In this document: positions 1 through 9,336 of the stretch, piece after piece
Position numbering within the stretch: position 1 is the stretch's first letter
Layout of the letters: the number at the start of each line of letters is the position of its first letter
Assembly (NCBI GenBank): GCA_965214615.1
Contig: OZ243952.1
Coordinates: 2,294,001 to 2,358,000 of the forward strand
Reading direction: 5' to 3'
DNA from: CBDAUN01 sp965214615
Lineage (GTDB): Bacteria; Pseudomonadota; Gammaproteobacteria; Arenicellales; JAJDZL01
Length of the DNA: 64,000 nt
Translations under genes and position numbers: made by a program
Notes under the pieces: generated by a model
What the model saw: the letters and a program-made list of their open reading frames with translations, nothing else
What the model was told of the DNA's origin: nothing
Database searches by the model: none

Positions 1-426
1 GCGGCCGTCAGACAGTGTCACAATAATATTCTTATTCACAAGAACATGAGCATTGGTAATGATATAGCCTCGCTCTGCGTCGATGATGACGCCGGAGCCG
101 AGTGCTCTGCCATGTGGCTGCTCGCGGGGCGGCCGGCGGCGCAATTCCGGGATATTGAAGTAGCGGAACAGATTTTCAAAATCCTCCCAGTCCTGCGTGT
201 CTTGGAAGATATCGTTGGATCTGCGCCCGGATATGTTGACAACGCCGTGTTCGACGCGCTCGACGACATCGGCCAGCGTAGGCAGTCGCTCGCCGTCGAC
301 TGCGGCAGGCAAGGCGGCGACGGCCTGGGCGCAAGCCAGCGCCAGCGCAAAGCAAAGCGACGCCGCAATAGGCAGCTCGCGGCCCCGTCGCAAGGGGCGA
401 TTGCGCAGGCAATCAGCAGTGTTCAT
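1..426 (-). CDS. Do/DegP-family periplasmic serine protease, N-terminal part
   Basis: The first 142 codons of a trypsin-like HtrA/Do protease, running off the left edge of the window. The ATG at 426 is followed by a basic stretch and a hydrophobic signal peptide (roughly residues 20-37). The mature start reads LPTLADVVERVEHGVVNIS, typical of DegP/DegQ/MucD. Further on, ALGSGVIIDAERGYIITNAH carries the catalytic His of the Ser-His-Asp triad; the Asp, Ser and PDZ domains would lie outside the window. Family role: degradation and chaperoning of misfolded envelope proteins. Which paralogue this is (DegQ, DegP or MucD) cannot be decided from the N-terminus. Confidence 0.88.
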   Translation of the reverse strand, partial: MNTADCLRNRPLRRGRELPIAASLCFALALACAQAVAALPAAVDGERLPTLADVVERVEHGVVNISGRRSNDIFQDTQDWEDFENLFRYFNIPELRRRPPREQPHGRALGSGVIIDAERGYIITNAHVLVNKNIIVTLSDGR

Positions 427-720
427 GTGCGTCCGGCGAGCCCGGCCCGAAGGGACCTATAGCAAATAAGACAAGAATTCCGAATCCAGAGTGACGAAAT
501 GCGTCGCATCACGTAGTGACGGTTTATACATAACGCACCGGATTTAATCAAATTGGAGTTTCGCGCCAGAAAGCGAATCGACGCGCAAGGCAGGCCTGCG
601 GCGGCGAAAAGGCTGGCAGGCGGTCGCAAATTCGGAGCGGTCAAAACCCGCGGCGGCAGTCCTGAACGCCCTTGTGCCACCTTTTTCCAGACTTGATTCC
701 CTCGGCAAATCAAGGCTGAA

Positions 721-3700
721 CTAGGCCGGTTCAAACGCCCACTCGCGCCAGCCCCGGTGCGACGGGAAATACAGCCCAAGGCGAATCGGGCGGCGGTCAA
801 TCTGCGAAACCAGTTCCCCGTATTGCTGCAGCTGATCGCTGTAGCGCTTGCGCTCCTCGTCCAGAAACTTCTCGACATCTCCATCGGTATAGCCGGTCTT
901 GTAGTCTACGATCCAGCGCGTATCGGCATCATCGACGAACGAACGGTCGAGTATGAAGTTCCTAAAGTCGCCATCGCTTGCGGCGGTAAGACGCCATTCC
1001 GAATGCGCTTGGCGATGATTGCCGCTGAGCAGCCAGCGAGCCCGTTCGTCATCAAGCACATTTTTCAGCAGATCTGCGACCCGGCCGGCGGCCTGATCAA
1101 CTCTGTCGCTTTCGACTCCCAGCATCCTCAGCCTCATTTTCCACTGCGGCTGTTCCCGGCGCAGCATTTCCCCGCTCCATTGCTCAATGCCTCGGACAGA
1201 AATTTTCTGCAACCATTCATGCACCACGATTCCGACCCAGCGTGCGACATCTCCCGCCCAGTCAAAGTCAATCTCATCGCGGCTGTGCGGCGATTCCATG
1301 CCTTTGCTCGCGAACTCGAGCGACGGGTGCGGCGCAGGCGGCTTCCAATCCGCAGGAAGCCGGACCAGGGCAGGTTCTTGGATGACCACATTCTCGACTA
1401 GGTCAGATTCCTGAGGCTCTTTGCCTGCCATTTGAACGCTTACGGGAATGAAAGGAGCCATTTCATACAAGATTTTGGCTTCGATGAACGGCTTCCAGAA
1501 TTTTTCAAGAACAGATCCCTTTGGCGGCATTCGCCCCTGCACGTTATCCCGCAGCTTCTGAGTTACCGTCCCATAAAGGTAGAGTTCGTCCTTAGCGCGC
1601 GTGCAGGCCACATAAGCCAGCCGCACCAACTCCTGCTCGTCCTTGCTCCTGCGCAGGCTCTTGACATATTCGTAGATTGCGTTCTTCTGCTCGGAGTGCA
1701 AATCCGCAACCGGCGACAGCAGCAGCGAAGCGGATTCGCCGTAGGGTTCTTCCCAGACAATCAGCGGCCTGTCACTGTGCCGACCGACGCGTTCGAGTCC
1801 GGGAATGAAGACTGCATCAAATTCCAGACCCTTGGCGCCATGAATCGTCATCACGTGTACGCGGGCTTTTTCCGGATCTGCATCGGGAACCGCATAAAGG
1901 TCGGCGAGAAACGTTTCGAACCGGTCAAGGAACCGCACGCCTGTGCCATCGGAATGCGACTCGATCAAGTCCAGAACAATCCCCGCATTGACGACATCCG
2001 CCCCGGTCACGCACGCCGGGCCGCCAAGCAGGGTCCAGGTATCTTCGACCAATTGCCTGAAGTCCAGCCGCCCGCGGGCTTCGAATGCCTGCCTGACAAT
2101 TGTTCGCACGCGGGCGACCCTCATCTGCCCGGGCTCAGACAGTTCGGCGAAGCGCTGTCCGTCATTCATTGACTCCCAGATGCAATCGCCCTCGGCGATA
2201 GTCAGCATGTCGGCCAACTCGATCCCGCACCACGGTGCGCGCAAAATCGCCAGCCATGACGCGCGATCCCCAAGATCGCTTAGCGCCCGTGTCAGCGACA
2301 GCACATCCTGAACCGCCTGCCTGTCCTTCAGGCTTTCCAGATCGCTGCCGTAATACTCAATACCCGCCTGCTCGAGCAGAGGACGGATTTGTGCAAAACC
2401 GCTTCTTTGACGCAGTAGAATCAAAGCCTTGGCGCCTTGCGGGGCTCGCGCCAGAAAACTGCGAATGTCTCTGACCAGATACCCGGCGGAATTGACTCGC
2501 GCCTCCTTCCTGTAATCTGCGGGCGTTCCCGGATCATTTCTTCCGTCGCTGTGCCGTTGAACGTTCAGCCGCATATGAACCTTTTCGCCCTCTTCGCCAG
2601 GCCTGCGCGACTGGCTCCCGGAGTACTTTACAGACCCCGTATCGGCTTCGTTTGTCTGCGGAAACGCCGTTTTGAACACCTTGTTGAACCAGTCGACGAG
2701 GCTTTCGTTCGAACGGAAATTCTCATGCAGGATCAACGGTTCAAGAGGCACCGAACCCAGTCCTTTTTCGAGCGCATGAAGATAGACTCCGACTTCGGCT
2801 TCCCTGAAACGGTAGATGGACTGCATCGGATCTCCGACCACGAACAATGTGCGCCCGTCTTGCGGCTGCCAGCCCCCCGTCAGGCGATGCAGCAGTTCTT
2901 CCTGTGAACGCGAAGTGTCCTGAAACTCATCAACCAGCATATGCTTGATGCGGTAGTCCAGCACGAGATTCAGATCGGTCGGCGCCTGCGGCGTGCCGAG
3001 CGCGAGCGCGGCCTGGCGTGCAACCTCGATGAAGTCAACAGCCCCCTGCCGTCGAAATTCCAAATGCAACTGGGCAACCAGATACGGAAGAAGATCAAGT
3101 ATTGCTTTCAGACTCTCCCAATCCGCATCGTCGTATTCGGGATTCGGCATCAATCGCATTCGGTGCAGCGGGGCGTGCAGTTCGCGCTGTTCGCGCAGTA
3201 TCGCCAGAACACGTCCGAAACGTTCCTTCTTATCCCTAAAATCAGACGGAAACCCGATTCGCTTGTCGACCGCGCCCCTCACATCGCCTTGTTGAGTCAT
3301 CATGAATTCGGCAGCGCCGCGCCACGCAGCCACGGCGCCGGCGCAATTGGCGTCATCGCTGCGCGAAAGTCCGTGCTGCACGATCGCATCCAGCGACTCC
3401 TTCAGTTCGTTGTTGTTCGACACCACAAGATTGCTCAGCGCGAATTCGGCAAGCCGTTCGATTTCGACAAGCAATTCTTCAGAAAACCGGTCTATGAGCC
3501 AGTCAATCTGCCTTTTGATTGAGCGCAGCAGGCTCTGTTCGAGAACGTCGCGCGCCTCCAAGCCCATGTCCTGAATCCACTTGACGCACTTTAGCCACTG
3601 GTCGCGGTTGCCGAGCATCTGGATGAAAACTTCTTCAACCTTGTACGGAGTATTGTCGAATTTTTTCAATACCAGCTTCATCGATTCATGAATCGCCGGA

Positions 3701-4194
3701 TCGTCGATCTCCTTCAAAAGAATGGTATTTTGCGCTGCAACCCGGTACATTTCGGCGAGCTTTTCCCGTACAGCAACCTGGGGCGCCATGCCGAAACGCG
3801 AAGCCCACGGCATGTAGCGCACAACTTTCGCACAGAGCGCATCAATCGTCATGATCTGCAAGCGAGAGGGCTGGCGCTCCAAGTCCCAGCCTCTTTGCTC
3901 GGAGCGTGCGCGCACTCTCGCAAGCGCCGCGTTGGCAATATCCGAATTCAGATCAACATTGGCATTCGGATCAAGGGCGTTGAGGATCCGGCTGCGCATT
4001 TCGTGGGTCGCCTTGTTGGTAAACGTGACGGCGAGAATCTCCTCGGGCTCGTCAACCGTTTCGAGCAGACAGATGTACCGGCTGATCAGCAGCGATGTCT
4101 TGCCGGAACCGGCAGGCGCCTGGACAATGAACGACGTATGCACATCAAGCGCGCGCAGGCGCGCCTCGCTGTCTGATAGCACGCGGCCGCTCAT
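721..4194 (-). CDS. UvrD/AddA/RecB-like ATP-dependent helicase-nuclease
   Basis: An 1157-residue superfamily 1 DNA helicase with a C-terminal nuclease domain. Visible motifs in order: Walker A APAGSGKTS near residue 26, motif Ia VTFTNKATHEMRSR near 57, Walker B LVDEFQDTS near 420, motif III GDPMQSIYRFRE near 450, motif V MTIHGAKGLEFD near 780, motif VI YVACTRAKDELY near 860, and a PD-(D/E)XK core around 1094 (WIVDYKTGY). This order matches AddA/RecB-type double-strand-break resection enzymes. Its start overlaps the stop of the AddB-like gene by 4 bases (ATGA), so the two are probably co-translated and form a heterodimer, as in AddAB. It is the last gene of the nadA-hemH operon. I infer recombinational repair; no Chi-recognition claim is made. 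Confidence 0.92.
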   Translation of the reverse strand: MSGRVLSDSEARLRALDVHTSFIVQAPAGSGKTSLLISRYICLLETVDEPEEILAVTFTNKATHEMRSRILNALDPNANVDLNSDIANAALARVRARSEQRGWDLERQPSRLQIMTIDALCAKVVRYMPWASRFGMAPQVAVREKLAEMYRVAAQNTILLKEIDDPAIHESMKLVLKKFDNTPYKVEEVFIQMLGNRDQWLKCVKWIQDMGLEARDVLEQSLLRSIKRQIDWLIDRFSEELLVEIERLAEFALSNLVVSNNNELKESLDAIVQHGLSRSDDANCAGAVAAWRGAAEFMMTQQGDVRGAVDKRIGFPSDFRDKKERFGRVLAILREQRELHAPLHRMRLMPNPEYDDADWESLKAILDLLPYLVAQLHLEFRRQGAVDFIEVARQAALALGTPQAPTDLNLVLDYRIKHMLVDEFQDTSRSQEELLHRLTGGWQPQDGRTLFVVGDPMQSIYRFREAEVGVYLHALEKGLGSVPLEPLILHENFRSNESLVDWFNKVFKTAFPQTNEADTGSVKYSGSQSRRPGEEGEKVHMRLNVQRHSDGRNDPGTPADYRKEARVNSAGYLVRDIRSFLARAPQGAKALILLRQRSGFAQIRPLLEQAGIEYYGSDLESLKDRQAVQDVLSLTRALSDLGDRASWLAILRAPWCGIELADMLTIAEGDCIWESMNDGQRFAELSEPGQMRVARVRTIVRQAFEARGRLDFRQLVEDTWTLLGGPACVTGADVVNAGIVLDLIESHSDGTGVRFLDRFETFLADLYAVPDADPEKARVHVMTIHGAKGLEFDAVFIPGLERVGRHSDRPLIVWEEPYGESASLLLSPVADLHSEQKNAIYEYVKSLRRSKDEQELVRLAYVACTRAKDELYLYGTVTQKLRDNVQGRMPPKGSVLEKFWKPFIEAKILYEMAPFIPVSVQMAGKEPQESDLVENVVIQEPALVRLPADWKPPAPHPSLEFASKGMESPHSRDEIDFDWAGDVARWVGIVVHEWLQKISVRGIEQWSGEMLRREQPQWKMRLRMLGVESDRVDQAAGRVADLLKNVLDDERARWLLSGNHRQAHSEWRLTAASDGDFRNFILDRSFVDDADTRWIVDYKTGYTDGDVEKFLDEERKRYSDQLQQYGELVSQIDRRPIRLGLYFPSHRGWREWAFEPA

Positions 4195-6932
4195 TGCATA
4201 TCCTGGCGTTCGTCTTCAGCCATTTCGCCGATACGGCACACCGGGGCTGCCGCGCAGTAGTCGCAAGCCCCTACCAGCGGATTCAGGCTCGCAATGCCGC
4301 GCTGGTACTCACGCGCCAAAAATTCAAGCTTTACAAACGATTGCCGCAGAAATTGATCAATGCCGTCAGGAGGATCGATCTGCCTGTATTTGACCGCTTC
4401 GCTACTTACCGCCTCATACGCCATCCCGCTCACCTGATGTCCCTGCTCGGCCAGCGCGTACGCATAGACCAGCAGTTGGGCCTCCCTGATTCGGCTATCG
4501 CCGATCAACCTTTCAATTTGACGATCGGCGGACTTGTAGTCGATGATCAGATGGCCCATGAGGGATTTGTCCAGGCGGTCGACCCGGCCCCGGATCGGCA
4601 TCCCCGCAATTTCCGTGCTGACTTCGAATTCCGTATCATGCACCTCGAATCTGTCTTCATAGAAGCGTTCGCATTCATGCAGCCGCCACTTCAACGCGAT
4701 CGCGACGAGTCGTTGAACTTCATTTTCGAGCACATCCGAACTGACAGGGCGCAAGCGGAGATCGTTGGCGTCGAACAGCAGCTTTCGCACAATGGTTTCC
4801 GAATCATGACGGAATCGTTCCCTGTCGACACTCGAATTTTTCGTGTCGAGCCTGATGCTGAAATCTCGCCATTCGCCCTGGAGCAGTTCATGCAGCATCT
4901 GATGCATCACGCTGCCGCGCTCCAGCGCCGTAAATCCCGGAGCGCCTTGATCGACGGAGTCGGACCTGACTTTCAGACGATGCTCGGCAAATGCCTTGAA
5001 CGGGCAGTTCGACTGATCAGACAGCACCCGGATGCCGCTTCGAACCGACTCAGGGTCGGCCACCGAAGGTCCGCGCCAGTCGCGGAACTGTTCTAGCGCG
5101 CCGCCCGATTCGGCAATCGTGCGCTGATAGCCATGATGCATATCCGAAGACGAAAGTCCAATGTCGCCGGCAGGCCGGCCGGCGAGCAGTGCGCTTGGAT
5201 CATGCGAGCGCTCGCCATCGGTTCTGGCGAAACTCAGCACCGCTTGGTTCGAAGAACTGATCAGCGCGCCGAGTTCGCGCTCAACGCATTCGCGCATCAA
5301 GGCAGGCGATGCCATCGGAATATTGAGCTGCTTTTGAATGGAAATCGGTACAAACGGATTCGGCTGCGGCGCCCCGGGAACCGTATCGTTGTTCATGCCC
5401 ATAATCCAAAGGTGGGTGAAGCGCTGTCCGACAAGCGCCTTGGGGCCGCCGATTTGAATCGGCACCTGCACGGCCCGCGGCTGAAAATCCATACTGACCG
5501 AAACCCGCCTCAGCTTGGCGAGCGCCTCGCCGACATGAAACTTCCTGCCCATGAATCCCAATTCTGCGAGCTTTTCAATAATATTGCCCCACTGCTGATG
5601 GGCGAGCACTTCATCAGAGCCAAAAATCCGCCCGCTGCGGGATTTCGACTGGAAGCATGCCATCCATTGGGTGAAGAATCTTGCCCAGAATGACATCTCC
5701 GCCGCATCGGGAGCCTTGGAGTAAAGCGAGAGGGCATCCGAAAGCACACTGTGCAGCTGTCGAAGCTGCCCCTTGCGGGCGCGGCCGATTAATTTCAGGA
5801 CGTCCTCGATCCCTGCCCATTGTCCGCAGCGGCTTCTCAGCTCGGCGGCCAGGCCGGCGCGACCGGCGCTTTCCGTATCCCAGCCTTTGATCCGGTCCGA
5901 CGTGATCACGGCGCAAAGGGTGTCGGTTTCAACCTGCGGGCTGATCAGGGCGACCAGATTAAGGGCATCGGCCACCAGAGGCATCCTGGAAAGCCGGTCG
6001 CCCAGCGTGATGTGAAATGCAAATCTCTGAGGCTGGCGGTCGGTCAGCAGATCGCCCGGATTGGTGCAGGCGGAAAAATTTCGCCTGATGCGCGACTGCA
6101 ATGCGCGAAGATTCGGCACCGCGATGCCAACGGCATGGTTTTCGGGATCTTGCTCGATCACTTCCCGGGCCCAGAGGGCGCAGGCCGCGATTTCCTGGTC
6201 CGCTGTATCAAAATCGGCGCGCACAAATTCAGCAGCATCAAGGTCGGCACTTTGCTGGACCACCACCTCAACCTGAATTCGATGCGCCTGCAACGCCCTG
6301 ACCAGCCGCTCCTGATGAGGCGTCAGCGGACAGAATTCGGCCAGAACGACCTTGTCGCACCCGAACTCGTCCGCAATGGTTCCGGCGAATCTTGCAATGT
6401 AGCCGGGAACCGATTCAGTGTCGATCAGATTTTCGGATTCAAGATGCCGGCAATACGCCTGGCGCCATGCCAGAAAATTCCGTACATCCTCGCTGAATTC
6501 GGTTGCCATCGATTCCGGATCAATTTCGTAGCCGCACATCATCCGGTATGCCTGCTGCGCCGTCGACGCGGTCGAGTTCACGTGCCAAAGGAGATATTCA
6601 AAGCCGTCCTTGCCAATCCGCCTGACGTGCTCGGATATGCACTTTTCCCAAATCGCTTCAGTCTGAAGCGCCGTAAGGAGCTGAGGAAGGGGTTCCCCGG
6701 CGACTTGTTCCAGCGATGTCCACAGATGGCGCAGCCAGCCGATCCAAGTGTAGATTTCCGGCGAATCCCAGCACCGCTTTGCGCCATCGGCCTGGATGCG
6801 GTTGAAATGATCGGTCGCGAGGTGCCGGAGCCGTTCGGTGGCGGCGACGACGACAAATCCCTGATCAGCAAGCTGCGCGCAGCGCTCGACAGTGTTTTGC
6901 GAAGCCTTGTCTGCGAATTGACCGCTATCCAT
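4191..6932 (-). CDS. AddB-like PD-(D/E)XK Fe-S nuclease (TIGR03623-type DNA repair protein)
   Basis: A 913-residue protein from the ATG at 6932; a TTG at 6941 would add three residues and overlap hemH. The N-terminal part is a degenerate helicase fold without a clear Walker A, as in AddB. The C-terminal nuclease shows GRVDRLDKS followed by HLIIDYKSADRQ near residue 780. A likely [4Fe-4S] cluster is formed by Cys in NCPFKAFAE (about 643) and CDYCAAAPVC (about 890-899), the AddB arrangement of one distant Cys plus a C-terminal cluster. Proteins of this type are annotated as 'probable DNA repair protein' beside an AddA/RecB-like partner, as here. Probable role: second nuclease and scaffold subunit of a break-resection complex. 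Confidence 0.85.
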   Translation of the reverse strand: MDSGQFADKASQNTVERCAQLADQGFVVVAATERLRHLATDHFNRIQADGAKRCWDSPEIYTWIGWLRHLWTSLEQVAGEPLPQLLTALQTEAIWEKCISEHVRRIGKDGFEYLLWHVNSTASTAQQAYRMMCGYEIDPESMATEFSEDVRNFLAWRQAYCRHLESENLIDTESVPGYIARFAGTIADEFGCDKVVLAEFCPLTPHQERLVRALQAHRIQVEVVVQQSADLDAAEFVRADFDTADQEIAACALWAREVIEQDPENHAVGIAVPNLRALQSRIRRNFSACTNPGDLLTDRQPQRFAFHITLGDRLSRMPLVADALNLVALISPQVETDTLCAVITSDRIKGWDTESAGRAGLAAELRSRCGQWAGIEDVLKLIGRARKGQLRQLHSVLSDALSLYSKAPDAAEMSFWARFFTQWMACFQSKSRSGRIFGSDEVLAHQQWGNIIEKLAELGFMGRKFHVGEALAKLRRVSVSMDFQPRAVQVPIQIGGPKALVGQRFTHLWIMGMNNDTVPGAPQPNPFVPISIQKQLNIPMASPALMRECVERELGALISSSNQAVLSFARTDGERSHDPSALLAGRPAGDIGLSSSDMHHGYQRTIAESGGALEQFRDWRGPSVADPESVRSGIRVLSDQSNCPFKAFAEHRLKVRSDSVDQGAPGFTALERGSVMHQMLHELLQGEWRDFSIRLDTKNSSVDRERFRHDSETIVRKLLFDANDLRLRPVSSDVLENEVQRLVAIALKWRLHECERFYEDRFEVHDTEFEVSTEIAGMPIRGRVDRLDKSLMGHLIIDYKSADRQIERLIGDSRIREAQLLVYAYALAEQGHQVSGMAYEAVSSEAVKYRQIDPPDGIDQFLRQSFVKLEFLAREYQRGIASLNPLVGACDYCAAAPVCRIGEMAEDERQDMQ

Positions 6933-6937
6933 CGGAT

Positions 6938-8002
6938 TCAAACCGCCGCGTCCGCATCAGCGACTGACCGATGATTCGAATTAGATTGAGACAGCCAGTC
7001 CGAAGCGGTTTCGCAAACCAGTTCGCAGAGCATTTCGATGTGGGACGGCGAGTCGTTCAGGCACGGGATGTAGCTCAGCGACTCCCCTCCCTGTTCGATG
7101 AACATTTCCCTGTAGGTCATGGCAACCTCTTCCAGGGTTTCCAGGCAGTCGGCGGAAAAGCCCGGGCAGATCGCATCGATCCTGGCAATGCCGTCGCTGA
7201 CGGACTGCTTCAGCACATCCTCGGTATACGGCTGCAGCCACTGTTTCGGGCCAAAGCGCGATTGAAACGCCAGCGCCCAGTCCTGATCGGCGAGATCCAG
7301 CCGTTTTGCCAGGGCGCGAGCCGTTGCGCGGCACTCTGTCGGATACGGGTCGCCCTTTTCGGCATATTCGACAGGGATGCCGTGAAACGACATCAGCAGG
7401 CGCTGCGCACGGCCGTGTTCGCGCCAATAGGCGCGAACTGATTCCGCGAGGCTGTCAATGTAGGACTCCCTGGTTGCGTAGCTGTTCAGAAACCGAATCG
7501 AAGGCACGTAGCGGCGCGTCGCCATTGCCTTGCCGACAGCATCGAATACGGAACCGGTTGTGGTACTCGAATATTGCGGGTACATGGGGATCACGACGAT
7601 CCGCCGCACCCCCTGGGCGGTCAGCCCGTCGAGCGCATCGGCGACGGACGGGGCGCCGTAGCTCATTGCGTGGCACACGATGCATGACCCGGCCAGACGC
7701 TGCTGCAGCGCTTGCGCCTGCCGTACCGCGTTGACGATCAGCGGCGACCCTTCGGCAGACCATATTTCCCTGTACGCAGCAGCGCTTTTTGCCGGACGAA
7801 ACGGCAATATGGCGCAGTTGAGCACCAGCCACCACAGAAGTCTTGGCGCTTCGACAACGCGCGCGTCCGATAGAAACTGACGCAGAAATCGGCGCACCGA
7901 CGGCACATCCGGCGCGTCCGGGGTGCCAAGATTGACCAGGACAACGCCGACCGAACTGTTCTCGATGTCCGCCCGGAAGTTGTCTGCGAACATAGCCGCC
8001 AT
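6938..8002 (-). CDS. hemH: Ferrochelatase
   Basis: A 354-residue ferrochelatase that inserts Fe2+ into protoporphyrin IX in the last step of haem b synthesis. It opens with VGVVLVNLGTPDAPD, the family N-terminus, and has the active-site motif LLMSFHGIPVEYAEKGDPYP near residue 200, whose His is a metal ligand. CLETLEEVAMTYREMF near the C-terminus carries the conserved acidic residues. No C-terminal membrane helix is evident. ATG at 8002 is preferred over TTG at 8005; ATG at 7993 is also possible. It lies 12 bases after nadA and 5 bases before the AddB-like gene, so it is embedded in that operon. Confidence 0.95.
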   Translation of the reverse strand: MAAMFADNFRADIENSSVGVVLVNLGTPDAPDVPSVRRFLRQFLSDARVVEAPRLLWWLVLNCAILPFRPAKSAAAYREIWSAEGSPLIVNAVRQAQALQQRLAGSCIVCHAMSYGAPSVADALDGLTAQGVRRIVVIPMYPQYSSTTTGSVFDAVGKAMATRRYVPSIRFLNSYATRESYIDSLAESVRAYWREHGRAQRLLMSFHGIPVEYAEKGDPYPTECRATARALAKRLDLADQDWALAFQSRFGPKQWLQPYTEDVLKQSVSDGIARIDAICPGFSADCLETLEEVAMTYREMFIEQGGESLSYIPCLNDSPSHIEMLCELVCETASDWLSQSNSNHRSVADADAAV

Positions 8003-8014
8003 CAAAAGCCGCCG

Positions 8015-9106
8015 CTATTGGACAGACGTAGCTGGAGCACGGGCATGCAGCCTGCCGAATTCTACCATGCGGCGGATCGATCGCTCCGCGCGCTTTCGAA
8101 TTGCCTCGTTGATTTCGATTTCATTGCCGCCGGTGCCAAGTACGCGCTCGAGTCGGTCCAGGTCGTTCATCTTCATCCACGGACAATGCGCACAGCTTTC
8201 GCATGTGGCGCCTTCGCCGGCGGTCGGCGCGACAAGAAAGGTCTTGTCGGGCAGCTGGCTGCGCATTCTGTGCAGTATGCCCTCCTCGGTCGCAACGATG
8301 AATGTACCGGCATCCAGATCGGACGCCGCCTGAATAATTTGCGAAGTCGACCCCACTACATCGGCCAAGGCGATTACGCTGGCGGGCGACTCTGGGTGCA
8401 CCAGCACCCTGGCATCCGGATAGCGGGACTTCAGGCCGTGCAGAACCTCTGCCTTGAATTCTTCGTGCACGATGCATGCGCCATCCCACATCACCATGTC
8501 CGCGGCCGATTCGCGACGGATGTAGTCGCCTAGATACTTGTCCGGAGCCCACAGAATCTTCTCACCCTGTGCGTGAAGATGGTTCACCAGTTTCAATCCG
8601 ATAGACGAGGTCACCACCCAGTCTGCCCGGGCCTTGACCGCAGCGCTGGTATTCGCGTAGACCACTACGGTTCGATCGGGATGCTCATCGCAGAATCTTG
8701 CAAACGGCTCCGCCGGACAACCAAGATCCAAGGAGCATTCGGCATCCGTTTCGACGACCAGGACTGTCTTTTCCGGACTGAGTATCTTGGCGGTCTCTCC
8801 CATGAAGCGAACTCCGGCAACGACAACTGTCGATGCGGGATGCTCAAAGCCGAAGCGGGCCATTTCAAGCGAATCGGCGACACAGCCTCCGGTGTGCTCA
8901 GCAAGATCCTGCAAGTCGCTGTCGACATAGTAATGTGCAACAAGAACCGCGTCGCGCTTGCGCAGTAGCTTGGAAATTCTCTCGAACGCCTGACTCCTTT
9001 TTCCGGGCGACGTCGACAAGCCGCAGGAACTGCGCGCCTGACGCGCTGCCTCGTAAATTGCCGAATCGATTGCCGACTGCGTATTTTCGTTTGCTTCCAA
9101 TGCCAT
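8015..9106 (-). CDS. nadA: Quinolinate synthase
   Basis: A 363-residue NadA that condenses iminoaspartate with dihydroxyacetone phosphate to quinolinate in de novo NAD synthesis. The three [4Fe-4S] ligands lie in SLDLGCPAEPF, WDGACIVHEEF and CESCAHCPWM. The substrate motif VLVAHYYVDSDLQDLAEHTG is intact. The ATG at 9106 is chosen because GGGAG lies 8 bases upstream; a TTG at 9124 would place that site inside the gene. It is the first gene of the nadA-hemH-nuclease-helicase operon. nadB and nadC are not in the window. Confidence 0.96.
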   Translation of the reverse strand: MALEANENTQSAIDSAIYEAARQARSSCGLSTSPGKRSQAFERISKLLRKRDAVLVAHYYVDSDLQDLAEHTGGCVADSLEMARFGFEHPASTVVVAGVRFMGETAKILSPEKTVLVVETDAECSLDLGCPAEPFARFCDEHPDRTVVVYANTSAAVKARADWVVTSSIGLKLVNHLHAQGEKILWAPDKYLGDYIRRESAADMVMWDGACIVHEEFKAEVLHGLKSRYPDARVLVHPESPASVIALADVVGSTSQIIQAASDLDAGTFIVATEEGILHRMRSQLPDKTFLVAPTAGEGATCESCAHCPWMKMNDLDRLERVLGTGGNEIEINEAIRKRAERSIRRMVEFGRLHARAPATSVQ

Positions 9107-9336
9107 AGCGTATCTCCCGTTCAACGACGCCGGCGCGTCTCAAATACCGGCTCACTTGCGTCCGCCTTGTAGTGTAATAGGTTTTGCCGTTCGTAGTAAA
9201 ATGATTTGTGAATTGCCGATTTGCTTGCAGCTGCACATCGGTTCGCGTCCGTCGCCCCGGACCCGTATCACTTCCCGGGGGAGCCGGCATTCAAAAATAG
9301 CAGTTCAAGCTGCCAACAGTTTCGCAAGAGCACGAT

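Noticed and set aside
423..884. Possible minus-strand gene between the protease and helicase genes
   Set aside because: The frame overlaps the helicase C-terminus, has low-complexity basic composition, and shows no start context or domain.
757..3522. A series of plus-strand open frames opposite the helicase-nuclease gene
   Set aside because: They lie antisense to a gene with all helicase motifs intact and have arginine/proline-rich composition with no recognisable domain.
5820..6974. A 384-codon plus-strand frame opposite the AddB-like gene
   Set aside because: Entirely antisense to a well-supported gene, with no family motif; its length is a by-product of codon bias on the other strand.
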